NCBI RefSeq assembly: GCF_900100305.1
Contig: NZ_FNEY01000016.1
Span: 37,344-101,343, forward strand
Reading direction: 5' to 3'
Source of the DNA: Paracidovorax citrulli
GTDB lineage: Bacteria; Pseudomonadota; Gammaproteobacteria; Burkholderiales; Burkholderiaceae_C
DNA: 64,000 nucleotides
The position numbers and the translations under genes are program-made. Shown here one piece after another: positions 50,215 through 59,656 of the stretch; the stretch's first letter is position 1; every line of letters starts with the position of its first letter. A model generated the notes under the pieces. That model saw only the letters and a list, made by a program, of their open reading frames with translations, was not told the origin of the DNA and ran no database searches.

Positions 50215-51495
50215 ATGGCCATGAACCCCATCGAACCGCAATTCCCCGCCGATGCAGTACGGCAGCCCTCCTCCCCATGGCGCGGTGCCACGGCCAGCCT
50301 GGCACTGTCCATGTTGCTGGCCTCGCTGGGAACCAGCATCGCCAACATCGCGTTGCCTGCGCTGGCCGGTGCCTTCGCACGGCCCTTCCCGCAGGTGCAG
50401 GCGGTCGTCGTCGCCTATCTCGCAGGGCTGACCGTTTCGGTGCTCATCGCAGGCCATCTGGGAGATCGCCACGGCCTCAAGCCCACGCTGCTCGCGGGCC
50501 TTGCCCTGTTCGCCACCGGAGCGCTGCTCTGCGGCATCGCGCCAAGCCTCGGACTGCTCACCGCGGCCAGGGTGCTGCAGGGCGTCGGCGCGGCCTTCCT
50601 GATGACGCTGTCCATGGCGCTCATGCGCGAAACCGCGGATCCGGAACGGCTGGGCCGGGCCATGGGCATGCTGGGTACGGTGTCGGCAATCGGAACGGCC
50701 CTCGGCCCCTCGCTGGGCGGCATGCTGGTATCGACGGCGGGGTGGCGCAGCATCTTCCTGGTGCAGGTGCCGCTGACGCTCCTGGCGGGAGCCCTGGCCT
50801 TCTTCTGGCTGCCCCATGGCGGGCCCGGGCGCGCAGGGCCTAAGCCATCCTGGATGCACGCCCTGGACCGGCGCATGGTCTCCCCGCTCCTGGTCAATGG
50901 ATCGGTTGCGGCGGTCATGATGGCGACGCTCGTGGTCGGCCCGTTCTACCTGGGCACGGGCCTGGGCCTCAAGGAAACGCAGGTGGGCCTGGTGATGGCG
51001 GTGGGGCCCGTGATCTCGATCTTCGGCGGGATTCCTGCGGGCCGGAGGGTCGATGCCTGGGGAAGCCGGAAGGTGCTCGCGATAGGCCTGGGCCTGCTGG
51101 CCTGCGGAGCCTTCCTCCTGTCCCTGCTTCCCGGATGGATCGGCGTGGCCGGCTACCTGCTCGCCATCGCGGCCCTGACGCCCGGCTACCAGCTGTTCCA
51201 GGCCGCCAACAACACGGCGATGCTGGCCGATGTCCCGCAGAACCGGCGCGGCACGGTTTCGGGACTGCTGGGCCTTTCGCGGAACCTGGGCCTGATCGCG
51301 GGAGCCTCCTTGATGGGCTCCGTCTTCGCGTTCGGCGCAGGCACGGCCGACCTCCGCCACGCCACCCCGCAGGCCATGGCCGACGGACTGCGGCTGACGT
51401 TCGCGGTAGCGGGCATCGGGATGCTGGTGGCGATCGCCATCTCGTTCTCCTGGTCCGGTGGGCGCCGCAAGTGCAACGGACCCACTGGTCCATGA
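50215..51495 (+). CDS. MFS transporter (probable drug/efflux pump)
   Basis: A 426-residue inner-membrane transporter with about 12 TM helices. The first helix is SLALSMLLASLGTSIANIALPAL. Motif A-like GHLGDRHGLKPTLLAG follows helix 2, and RVLQGVGAAFLMTLSMALM and the motif C-like GTALGPSLGGMLV match drug:proton antiporters. It is controlled by the divergent MerR promoter, so it probably exports the compound or ion sensed by that regulator. ATGs at 50215 and 50221 are both possible starts. Confidence 0.87.
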   Translation: MAMNPIEPQFPADAVRQPSSPWRGATASLALSMLLASLGTSIANIALPALAGAFARPFPQVQAVVVAYLAGLTVSVLIAGHLGDRHGLKPTLLAGLALFATGALLCGIAPSLGLLTAARVLQGVGAAFLMTLSMALMRETADPERLGRAMGMLGTVSAIGTALGPSLGGMLVSTAGWRSIFLVQVPLTLLAGALAFFWLPHGGPGRAGPKPSWMHALDRRMVSPLLVNGSVAAVMMATLVVGPFYLGTGLGLKETQVGLVMAVGPVISIFGGIPAGRRVDAWGSRKVLAIGLGLLACGAFLLSLLPGWIGVAGYLLAIAALTPGYQLFQAANNTAMLADVPQNRRGTVSGLLGLSRNLGLIAGASLMGSVFAFGAGTADLRHATPQAMADGLRLTFAVAGIGMLVAIAISFSWSGGRRKCNGPTGP

Positions 51496-51568
51496 ACGGC
51501 AGGAACGCCCCGCCGATCGCCAGGCATCCCATGGATGCCATGCACGAGACGGGATTCGCGAGGACACG

Positions 51569-51823
51569 CTACCCCGGCAGATGGCTGACCGCCTCGATGT
51601 TGTTGCCTTCCGGGTCGATCACGAAGGCTCCGTAATAGCGGGCATGGTCGTCGGGCTGCAGTCCCGGAGCCCCGTTGCCCTTGCCGCCCGCCGCGATCGC
51701 GGCCCTGTGGAAGGCGTCCACCCGTGCGCGGGTGACGGCCTTCCAGGGGAGGCGGCAGCCGGCGGTGGCCGCGGGGCCGCCATACGGCGAAGGCCCGTCG
51801 ATGAACCACACGTCGGCTTTCCT
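51569..51823 (-). pseudogene. C-terminal fragment of a VOC/glyoxalase-family protein
   Basis: Only ~84 codons keep family similarity: RKADVWFIDGPSPYGG, then ARVDAFHRAAIAAGGKGNGAPG, YYGAFVIDPEGNNIEAVSH. This is the second half of a vicinal-oxygen-chelate fold, with the metal Glu in GNNIEAV. The N-terminal half (first metal His and first beta-alpha-beta units) is missing, and upstream codons in frame are unrelated. It follows the NTF2-like gene on the same strand. Probably a remnant and not functional. Confidence 0.6.
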
Positions 51824-51894
51824 GCCGTCCGGTTCGGACGCGTCGGGAGAGGAAGCGGGCGACGGAAGGAGCCGGTCCGAACGGGCACGCCCCG

Positions 51895-52281
51895 TCACGA
51901 CGGGTGTGTGTCGTCCAGTTCGTAATGGAAGACCTTGGCCATCACCTGCCATCGGCCATCCAGCAGCACCAGCGTCAGCAGGTCGGTGAAGTGCCTGGGC
52001 AGGATGGCACATTGCACGCGGGCCATGGCCGTCACCGGCCCCGCGAACTCGATGGCGACGATGCGGTCCTCCCGGGGGTCGCCGCGGCTGGCGGGAGAAG
52101 GCCGCCGGGCGACCATCGGCAGGTATTCGTCCATGCGCATGCACACCAGATTGCCCCCTGTGGCGCAGGCATACAGGGCGTCGGGGTGGAAGACGGTGCG
52201 GAGCTTTTCCGCATCGCTGTGATAGAGGCCGTCGAAGTAGGCCTGCAGCAGCGCCGTGATGTCGTCGAAGGGTGTGGTCAT
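51895..52281 (-). CDS. NTF2-like (SnoaL-type) protein
   Basis: A 128-residue protein of the NTF2-like cone fold: ITALLQAYFDGLYHSDAEKLRTVFHPDALYACATGG, DRIVAIEFAGPVTAMARVQCAILPRHFTDLLTLVLLDGRWQVMAKVFHYE. This pattern is common in putative lumazine-binding/SnoaL-like proteins, often of unknown function. It overlaps the upstream tautomerase gene by 4 bp (ATGA) and belongs to the GST-tautomerase-NTF2 operon. Confidence 0.8.
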   Translation of the reverse strand: MTTPFDDITALLQAYFDGLYHSDAEKLRTVFHPDALYACATGGNLVCMRMDEYLPMVARRPSPASRGDPREDRIVAIEFAGPVTAMARVQCAILPRHFTDLLTLVLLDGRWQVMAKVFHYELDDTHPS

Positions 52282-52523
52282 GCTTGCCCGGACTCCAGGT
52301 GCGAAGACTGCGGCGACCGGGCGGCCTCTTCGATCCGCCGCGAGGTCACGGTCCTGCCCGCGACTCCCCAGTTGTCGGTTTCGATCTCGTCGATCAGCAC
52401 GAAAGTGGTGGCCGGGTTCTTGTCGAGGACACGAACCAGCAAATCGGTGGCACCACGAATCAGCTCGGCCTTCTGTTCGGCCGTGGCGCCTTCCCGGGTG
52501 ATATGGATGTGGACCAAAGGCAT
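52278..52523 (-). CDS. 4-Oxalocrotonate tautomerase-family protein
   Basis: An 81-residue protein. After Met removal it starts with the catalytic Pro-1 (PLVHIHITREGATAEQKAELIRGATDLLVRVLDKNPATTFVLIDE). A 4-OT monomer has ~60-80 residues and assembles into a hexamer. The middle holds WGVAGRTVTSRR, which could supply the active-site arginines. It sits between the GST gene (23 bp upstream) and the NTF2-like gene it overlaps. Substrate unknown; aromatic degradation or detoxification is suggested by the neighbours. Confidence 0.82.
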   Translation of the reverse strand: MPLVHIHITREGATAEQKAELIRGATDLLVRVLDKNPATTFVLIDEIETDNWGVAGRTVTSRRIEEAARSPQSSHLESGQA

Positions 52524-52546
52524 TTTCGATCTCCCGTTCGCCGGTT

Positions 52547-53155
52547 TCAGCCCGGCAGGCCTTCGGCCTGCATGGCGCTCCGGACCGCGGGCCGACCGGC
52601 CACGCGAGACATGAAGTCCGCCAGTGCGCGCAGGTCGGACAGATCGAGTTCCACGTGTCTGGCCCATTTGGTCACCACGAAAAGGTATGCATCCGCCGCG
52701 GTGAAGGCACTGCCCGTCAGGAACGGCCCCGGGGACAGCTGCTCGTCGATCCAGTCGTACTTCCCGCGGAGCAGGCGGCGGTGCAAATCCTTGGCGGCCG
52801 CATCGAAGTCGGGGTTGAACAGCGGACTGAACGATTTGTGCAGCTCGGCAGTGATGTAGTTCTGCCATGCCATGACACGGTAGCGGTCGAGGCTGCCGCT
52901 GGCCGGCATGAACGCGGTGTTCGCGGCGTAATCGGCGATGAACTGCACGATCACGGGTCCTTCCGTCAATCGGGTTCCATCATCCAGCTCCAGTGCGGGT
53001 ACCTGCCCCTTTGGATTGATCTGGCGGTAGTCCTCACCGGAAGCCAGGGTGTGCGTGCTCAGATCGACCCTGGCGAGGGTGAATGGCAGACCGGCCTCGC
53101 GCAAGGCGATGTGTGGCGCCAGAGAACACGTGCCGGGAGCGTAGTAAAGCTTCAT
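52547..53155 (-). CDS. Glutathione S-transferase
   Basis: A 202-residue cytosolic GST. The thioredoxin-like N-terminal domain starts KLYYAPGTCSLAPHIALREAGLPF, with the Ser/Cys of the beta-class active site in GTCSLAPH, and continues NPKGQVPALELDDGTRLTEGPVIVQFIAD. The C-terminal helical domain includes FLTGSAFTAADAYLFVVTKW, the N-capping box of GSTs. It heads a three-gene minus-strand operon and is divergent from a LysR gene, which probably regulates it. Confidence 0.9.
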   Translation of the reverse strand: MKLYYAPGTCSLAPHIALREAGLPFTLARVDLSTHTLASGEDYRQINPKGQVPALELDDGTRLTEGPVIVQFIADYAANTAFMPASGSLDRYRVMAWQNYITAELHKSFSPLFNPDFDAAAKDLHRRLLRGKYDWIDEQLSPGPFLTGSAFTAADAYLFVVTKWARHVELDLSDLRALADFMSRVAGRPAVRSAMQAEGLPG

Positions 53156-53178
53156 GAAATGGATCCTTGTGATGAGAA

Positions 53179-53204
53179 GGCGTTTTCATCGTATTGATGA
53201 CGCC
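53179..53204. promoter_or_regulatory. Operator-like dyad between gst and lysR
   Basis: TCATC (53186-53190) is mirrored by GATGA (53196-53200), and GGCGT (53179-53183) by ACGCC (53200-53204), in the 115-bp gap between the divergent gst and lysR genes. The layout fits a LysR binding site. The arms are not perfectly continuous, so confidence is moderate. Confidence 0.45.
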
Positions 53205-53270
53205 GACGTCCAGAAAGGTGGGATCATTCAATTCACTATTGACACGGAATGCCGCAGTGCGGGGGACCTC

Positions 53271-54182
53271 ATGCAGCGACACTTTGAAGACCTGAAGCTG
53301 GGCGGCATCGAGCTGTTCTGCACGACGGCGGAGCAGCAGAGCTTCACGGCAGCGGCGAGGGCCATGGGATTGACGCCTGCCGCCGTCAGCCGCTCCATCA
53401 GCCGCCTCGAGGCGAGACTGGGCGTCCAGTTGCTCGTGCGCACGACCAGGCAGGTGCGCCTGACCGAAGCCGGGCAGGCGTATTTCGAGCGTTGCCGCCA
53501 GGCCATCACGCAATTGATCGATGCGGAAAGGGAGGTCACGGGCCAACAGCAGGCACCGACAGGCCTGGTGCGCATCAGCTTGCCTACCCCCTATGGACAC
53601 TATCGCGTGCTGCCCCTGCTACCGGCCTTCCGGACCAGGTATCCGGGCATCACGCTGGATGTCCAGCTCACCAATCGCAACATCGACTTCGCAGCGGAGG
53701 GGTTCGACCTCGCCGTGCGTGGCCGCACCCTGCCGGACTCGGGGCTGGTCGCCCGCAAGCTGGAGGACGCCGAGCTGGTCGTCGTGGCTACGCCGGCGTA
53801 CCTGAGCCGGCACGGGCGCCCCACGACGCTGGAATCGCTGCAGGAGCACGATTGCATCCAGTTCCTGCTGCCCAGTACCGGCCAGCCCACGCCGTGGCTG
53901 TTTCGGCAGAAAGGCGTGGATGTCGAACACCTGACCAGGGGCGGCATCTGCTGCGCGGAGGACATCCTCGGAACCGTGACCCTGGCCCGGAACGGCGCGG
54001 GCCTGTTGCAGACCTACCGGTTCATCGTCGAGGAGGACCTGGCTCGGCGCACACTGGTGCCTGTGCTGTCCGAGTGGGACGGAGCTTCGCGGCCGTTCTC
54101 GCTGCTGTATCCGGCGCAACGGCACATGCCGTTGCGGGTACGGGTGACGATCGAATTCTTGCTGGCCAGTCTGGCAGCATGA
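53271..54182 (+). CDS. LysR-family regulator, divergent from gst
   Basis: A 303-residue regulator: HTH ~10-70 (GGIELFCTTAEQQSFTAAARAMGLTPAAVSRSISRLEARLG) and substrate-binding domain beginning VRISLPTPYGHYRVLPLLPAF. The AAEGFDLAVRGRTLPDSGLVARKL segment is typical of the subgroup next to detoxification genes. The ATG at 53271 is used; the longer frame from 53154 would cross the operator dyad. It likely controls gst-tautomerase-NTF2. It ends well before the convergent icd gene. Confidence 0.88.
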   Translation: MQRHFEDLKLGGIELFCTTAEQQSFTAAARAMGLTPAAVSRSISRLEARLGVQLLVRTTRQVRLTEAGQAYFERCRQAITQLIDAEREVTGQQQAPTGLVRISLPTPYGHYRVLPLLPAFRTRYPGITLDVQLTNRNIDFAAEGFDLAVRGRTLPDSGLVARKLEDAELVVVATPAYLSRHGRPTTLESLQEHDCIQFLLPSTGQPTPWLFRQKGVDVEHLTRGGICCAEDILGTVTLARNGAGLLQTYRFIVEEDLARRTLVPVLSEWDGASRPFSLLYPAQRHMPLRVRVTIEFLLASLAA

Positions 54183-54392
54183 CTCCCGGGGGCTCTCCCC
54201 GACCTTTCTTCCGCTCGCCGGATCGCCATCGCTGCCGCAGTCAAGCCTGCGAGCCTTGCCAGTTCCCCCGGAGTTCCGCGCCCACCCGCCAAAGACCGCC
54301 GCGCGCCGGTCTGACAGCGCTTCCAATTCCCGCGAAAGGATGGTCACAACGCTCAATCCAAGCTCGGCGCCAGGGGGCGCCCGCCGGACCCG

Positions 54393-54438
54393 CCCGAAAA
54401 CGGAAAAGCCCTTGATCCCCAGGGAGGATCAAGGGCTT
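54393..54438 (-). terminator. Terminator of icd
   Basis: A perfect 13-bp stem, AAGCCCTTGATCC (54406-54418) with GGATCAAGGGCTT (54426-54438), has a 7-nt loop. On the minus strand TTTTCCGTTTT follows. It lies 32 bp after the icd stop. This is one of the strongest terminators in the window. Confidence 0.85.
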
Positions 54439-54469
54439 GCGAAACGTCATGCGACGCCGCCGGCGGCAA

Positions 54470-55729
<1,260 letters not shown>

Positions 55730-55930
55730 GGAACGGTTATCTCCGGTGGAATGGCGTCCGGGGCGGCGCCCGGCCGGCCTGTGCGACAGGCACAAAACGC
55801 AATGATTTTAGCGATAAAAATTTGTAGGCCTTGTCTGTCAACGCCCCGGCCTGCGGTATCGTTGAGTCAGGGCTTCGCGGGCCTACGCGGGGCTCGCAAA
55901 CCTTCCGAAACTCATCAAGGAAACGGCCAA

Positions 55931-56149
55931 ATGAAAAAACTCCTCGCTGTCCTGATCGCTGGTCTGTTCACCGCCGGCGCCTTCGCCCAGGCTCCGGCCC
56001 AGGCCCCCTCCACGACGTCCGCTCCCATGGCAGCCGACGCCGCCACTCCCGCTCCTGCTTCCAAGATGCATGCCAAGAAGGCCGGCAAGGGTGCCAAGCA
56101 CAAGGTCGCGCACAAGAAGAGCAAGAAGCACTCCAAGGCTGCCGCCTGA
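55931..56149 (+). CDS. Small secreted Lys/His-rich protein (acid-shock-like)
   Basis: A 72-residue protein. A signal peptide (~1-20, MKKLLAVLIAGLFTAGAFAQ) is followed by an Ala/Pro-rich linker and a very basic end (KMHAKKAGKGAKHKVAHKKS). The layout resembles acid-shock protein Asr and similar small periplasmic basic proteins of betaproteobacteria. A ribosome site AAGGAA lies 8 nt before the ATG, and its own terminator follows. Function is unproven; acid or phosphate-stress roles are only suggested by analogy. Confidence 0.7.
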   Translation: MKKLLAVLIAGLFTAGAFAQAPAQAPSTTSAPMAADAATPAPASKMHAKKAGKGAKHKVAHKKSKKHSKAAA

Positions 56150-56205
56150 AGGTTGCCCACTCCCGCGCTGCGGGGATGCCTCTCCCTTGCGCAATCCCCG
56201 CCCCG

Positions 56206-56233
56206 AAGCCCGCTTTACGCGGGCTTTGCTTTT
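56206..56233 (+). terminator. Terminator after the small basic protein
   Basis: AAGCCCGC (56206-56213) and GCGGGCTT (56219-56226) flank a 5-nt loop, with TTGCTTTT following. It lies 57 bp past the stop and 50 bp before the DUF192 gene, so the small gene is probably monocistronic. Confidence 0.75.
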
Positions 56234-56283
56234 GGCTGATAGGCTTTGGAGCAGCCTCCTTCCCAATGGATGACCCACCTGCC

Positions 56284-56790
56284 ATGAACCACGATCTCCC
56301 GTCCGGACCGATGCCCCGCCCCCTTCGCCGAATGGCGGTTTCCCTGGCTCTCGTCGCGGCCTGCCTCGGCACCGCCCAGGCCCGGGCACAGGAAGGGCCG
56401 CAGCTCGACCTGCAGCGGGTGGACCTGGCCGCAGGCATGCACCGCATCGACGCGCAACTGGCGGTGACGCCCCAGGAGCGCGAGACCGGCCTCATGCACC
56501 GCAAGGACATGCCCTCCAACGAAGGCATGCTGTTCGTGTTTTCGGTGCCGGCCGTGCAGTGCTTCTGGATGAAGAACACCCTGCTGCCGCTCACTGCAGC
56601 CTTCGTGGCGGACGACGGCACCATCGTCAACCTGGCCGACATGAAGCCGCAGACGCTGAATTCCCACTGCTCCGAAAAGCCCGTGCGCTTCGTTCTGGAG
56701 ATGAACCAGGGCTGGTTCGCCAAGCGCGGCATCAAGCCTGGCTTCAAGCTGTCCGGCGCCCCGTTCGCCAGGCCATCGCCAGCACGTTGA
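56284..56790 (+). CDS. Exported DUF192 protein
   Basis: A 168-residue protein with a signal peptide (~17-36, MAVSLALVAACLGTAQARA) and a DUF192 domain: HRIDAQLAVTPQERETGLMHRKDMPSNEGMLFVFSVPAVQCFWMKNTLLPL, then ADDGTIVNLADMKPQT and VLEMNQGWFAKRGIKPG. The MLFVF...FWMKNT motif is the family mark. Function is unknown. An in-frame ATG at 56266 is an alternative start. Confidence 0.82.
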   Translation: MNHDLPSGPMPRPLRRMAVSLALVAACLGTAQARAQEGPQLDLQRVDLAAGMHRIDAQLAVTPQERETGLMHRKDMPSNEGMLFVFSVPAVQCFWMKNTLLPLTAAFVADDGTIVNLADMKPQTLNSHCSEKPVRFVLEMNQGWFAKRGIKPGFKLSGAPFARPSPAR

Positions 56791-56955
56791 TGACGACGTC
56801 GGCCGCCATCCTCGACTTGAAACCTCACCAGGGAACAGGTCGGATCGGCAGCCCCTTCGACTGGCAAAGCGCCGGTGCGGCCAGGCCGTTCTATGCTCTC
56901 GAGGAAATCGAGCAACGAAGGGACAAGCCATGGACATCGAGAACATCAGCAGCGG

Positions 56956-57207
56956 GCCGGCATCCTGGCGCTCTGGCAGGAGTACGAGGACGCGACTTCG
57001 CCCGAAGCCAAGGCCGTCAAGGCGTTGGACAAGCTCGAAACCATCCTTCAGCACAACCAGGGGATCAACCCACCCGACTTCGACTACGGATTCAACCTGA
57101 CCTACGGCCAGAAGCACACCGACGCCGATCCGCTGTTCGCGCTGATGCGCAGCGTCCTGGATGAAGGCACACGCCAGCGGCTCGCCCAGCAAGGACCGCG
57201 CTCGTAA
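56956..57207 (+). pseudogene. C-terminal fragment of an HD-domain hydrolase
   Basis: About 83 codons match the end of YfbR-like HD phosphohydrolases: LALWQEYEDATSPEAKAVKALDKLETILQHNQGINPPDFDYGFNLTYGQKHT. LDKLETILQHNQG is strongly conserved in that family. The catalytic HD half is absent, and upstream in-frame codons (KSSNEGTSHGHREHQQR) are unrelated. It looks like a truncated remnant between the DUF192 gene and sodB. Confidence 0.6.
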
Positions 57208-57212
57208 ATTTC

Positions 57213-57250
57213 GGCGAAAAAAAATGCCAGTCAGGCTGGCTGACTGGCAT
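57213..57250 (-). terminator. Terminator of sodB
   Basis: A perfect 11-bp stem, ATGCCAGTCAG (57224-57234) with CTGACTGGCAT (57240-57250), has a 5-nt loop and is followed on the minus strand by a T-run of eight. It lies 18 bp after the sodB stop and abuts the HD fragment end. Confidence 0.85.
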
Positions 57251-57268
57251 GTTTCAGGCGCGTGGGAT

Positions 57269-57853
57269 TCAGGCCGCGAAATTGCTTTCCGCGAACTTCC
57301 AGTTCACCAGCTTGTCGAGGAAGGTTTCGACGAACTTGGGACGCAGGTTGCGGTAGTCGATGTAGTAGGCGTGCTCCCAGACGTCCACGGTCAGCAGCGC
57401 CTTGTCGGCGGTGGTCAGGGGCGTGCCGGCGGCACCGGTGTTGACGATGTCCACGCTGCCGTCCGCCTTCTTCACCAGCCAGGTCCAGCCGGAGCCGAAG
57501 TTGCCCACGGCGCTCTTCACGAAGGCTTCCTTGAAGGCGGCATAGCTGCCCCACTTCGCCTTGATGGCGTCGGCCAGCGCGCCCGAGGGTTCGCCGCCGC
57601 CATTGGGAGCCATGCAGTTCCAGAAGAAGGTGTGGTTCCAGATCTGGGCGGCGTTGTTGTAGATGCCGCCGCTGGACTTCTTGATGATCTCCTCGAGGGG
57701 CATGTTCTCGAATTCGGTGCCCTTCTGGAGGTTGTTGAGGTTCACCACGTAGGCATTGTGGTGCTTGCCATGGTGGTACTCCAGGGTTTCCTGGCTGTAG
57801 TGCGGAGCCAGGGCGTCGATAGCGTAAGGCAGCGGTGGCAGGGTATGTTCCAT
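57269..57853 (-). CDS. sodB: Iron superoxide dismutase
   Basis: Cytosolic superoxide dismutase of 194 residues. Metal ligands are seen as His in [11 protein letters not shown], His in [14 protein letters not shown], and Asp/His in [13 protein letters not shown]. The [11 protein letters not shown] sequence and GSGWTWLV fit the Fe-type more than the Mn-type. The ATG at 57853 gives the usual start [15 protein letters not shown]. It is followed by a strong terminator; xseA lies upstream on the same strand with a 130-bp gap. With sodC this gives cytosolic and periplasmic protection. Confidence 0.94.
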   Translation of the reverse strand: MEHTLPPLPYAIDALAPHYSQETLEYHHGKHHNAYVVNLNNLQKGTEFENMPLEEIIKKSSGGIYNNAAQIWNHTFFWNCMAPNGGGEPSGALADAIKAKWGSYAAFKEAFVKSAVGNFGSGWTWLVKKADGSVDIVNTGAAGTPLTTADKALLTVDVWEHAYYIDYRNLRPKFVETFLDKLVNWKFAESNFAA

Positions 57854-57983
57854 GTGCGGTCCTCGTGGGTGGTTGGTGATTCTTGCGTGTGCGACGCCGC
57901 GGTGTGACATGCGACGCGACAGGGCGGCATTGTAGGAAGTTAATCGCGTTCCGCGTTGTAGGCGACGGCCCAGAATGCCGGGC

Positions 57984-59294
57984 TCACAGCGGGCGCGGAG
58001 CAGACACCGTCAGATCGATCTCGCCGTCCGATACGGCGGCGCGCACGGCGTCTCCGGTGCGTACCTGGGCGGTGCGGGTCACGGGCAGGCCCCCGCTGTC
58101 CGTGAGCAGCGCATAGCCGCGCTGGAGCACCAGGCGCGGGTCGAGCAGTTCCAGCCGCAATGCCGCATGGTCCAGCCGCTGCGCCTGCCGGGCCACGCCC
58201 TGCGCCACAGCCCTTGGCAAACGGTCTGCCAGGGCATCCTGCCGCTGGGCGTACCGCTGGGTCGTCCAGGCCGCGCCGTGGCGCAGCTGCTGCGCGAGGC
58301 GCGCGAGGCGCAGTTCCTGCCGGGTGACCAGGCCGGACGGCCGCCCCAGCCGCTGGGCGGCCATGTCCAGCCGCTGGTGGCGCCCGTCGAGCTGGCGCTG
58401 CAGGCTGTCCGACAGGCGGCCGGCCAGCGCGTCCATGCCTGCGAGCCAGGTGGCCTGGGGTTGCGCGACCAGTTCGGCCGCGGCCGTGGGGGTCGGGGCC
58501 CGCAGGTCGGCGCAGAAATCGGCGATGGTGAAATCCGTTTCATGGCCCACCCCGGACACCACCGGCACGGGGCTCTGCACCAGCGTGCGGGCGACCTGCT
58601 CGTCGTTGAAGGCCCACAGGTCCTCGATGGAGCCGCCGCCGCGCACCAGCAGGATCACCTCCACCGGCGGATGGCCTGCGCCGCCGCCCGGCTCGGCCAT
58701 GCGGTAGAGCGCGCGCAGGGCGGTGCAGATCGATGCCGGCGCGGCCGCCCCCTGCACCAGGGCCGGGGCCAGCACCACCGGCAGGTGCGGAACGCGCCGC
58801 CGCAGGGCGGTCACCACATCGTGCAGCGCGGCGGCGCCCGGCGAGGTGACCAGCCCGATCGAGCGGGGCATGACCGGCAGGCCGCGCTTGCGGGCGGAGT
58901 CGAACAGGCCTTCCGATTCCAGCCGGGCCTTGAGCCGCAGGAATTGCTCGAACAGCGCCCCCTGCCCTGCCCGCTGCAGGCTCTCGACGATGAGCTGCAG
59001 GTCGCCCCGGGCTTCGTAAACCGCCAGCCGTCCCCGCAGCTCGACCATTTCCCCGTCCCGCGGGGTGCCGTTGAGCAACATGGCTGCGCGGCGGAACATG
59101 GCGCAGCGGATCTGTCCCTGTCCGTCCTTGATGGAAAAGTAGCAATGCCCGCTGGAAGCCCGCGAGAAGCCCGTGATCTCCCCGCGCACCGCCACAGGAT
59201 TGAACCGCGCCTCCAGCGCATCAGCAACGGCGCGGCACAGCGCCCCGACGTCCCAGATTCGCGGCGCCGTTGCTGGGTCCGGCCGTTCAAACAT
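57984..59294 (-). CDS. xseA: Exodeoxyribonuclease VII large subunit
   Basis: Catalytic subunit that degrades single-stranded DNA from both ends. It has 436 residues. An N-terminal OB-fold ([33 protein letters not shown]) is followed by the catalytic domain ([79 protein letters not shown]) and a long coiled coil. The GGGSIEDLW and GHETDFT motifs are signature. The start at 59294 (MFERPDP) precedes the OB-fold at the right distance. The small subunit XseB is elsewhere. Confidence 0.94.
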   Translation of the reverse strand: MFERPDPATAPRIWDVGALCRAVADALEARFNPVAVRGEITGFSRASSGHCYFSIKDGQGQIRCAMFRRAAMLLNGTPRDGEMVELRGRLAVYEARGDLQLIVESLQRAGQGALFEQFLRLKARLESEGLFDSARKRGLPVMPRSIGLVTSPGAAALHDVVTALRRRVPHLPVVLAPALVQGAAAPASICTALRALYRMAEPGGGAGHPPVEVILLVRGGGSIEDLWAFNDEQVARTLVQSPVPVVSGVGHETDFTIADFCADLRAPTPTAAAELVAQPQATWLAGMDALAGRLSDSLQRQLDGRHQRLDMAAQRLGRPSGLVTRQELRLARLAQQLRHGAAWTTQRYAQRQDALADRLPRAVAQGVARQAQRLDHAALRLELLDPRLVLQRGYALLTDSGGLPVTRTAQVRTGDAVRAAVSDGEIDLTVSAPRPL

Positions 59295-59656
59295 CGGCGC
59301 CACCAGGGTTTGCGGGGAGCGGCACCGCCCCAATAGTCCACAAGCTGCGCGGAGCCTGCGGCGTGGCGGACAGGTGGGCCGGATGTGCGCGCAAGCCACG
59401 AGATTCCGTGCAACCTGTTGATTTACAACGATTTTTTGCTGCGCAATTTTTCATCAATCTGTCAAAGTGTCGATTTGGCGCCATGTAGCAGGTGTTACAC
59501 ACCCGGTTGCCCACAAAGTTATCCACAGAAAATGTGGGTGGCTGTGAAAAACGGCGCCGTCGCGACCGGCGAGCCGGGCCCATGCCTGCGCAGCCGCCGG
59601 ACCGCCATGGCACTGGGCCATAATCGCGGACTGCTTCCATCTGCGCGGAGAGAGAA
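59295..59656. other. 362-bp AT-rich divergent region with DnaA-box-like sites
   Basis: This gene-free gap lies between divergent xseA and exbB. The AT-rich part (59415-59460) is followed by a perfect DnaA box TTATCCACA (59519-59527). A second site on the other strand, TGTGAAAAA (59543-59551), reads TTTTTCACA and fits TTWTNCACA. Weaker relatives TTACACACC (59495-59503) and TTGCCCACA (59507-59515) adjoin. It must contain both promoters. No dnaA or dnaN lies nearby, so this is not taken as the chromosomal origin. Confidence 0.5.

Noticed and set aside
59415..59551. Chromosomal origin of replication
   Set aside because: There is a DnaA-box cluster, but no dnaA, dnaN, parAB or gidA-type neighbours; kept only as a finding.
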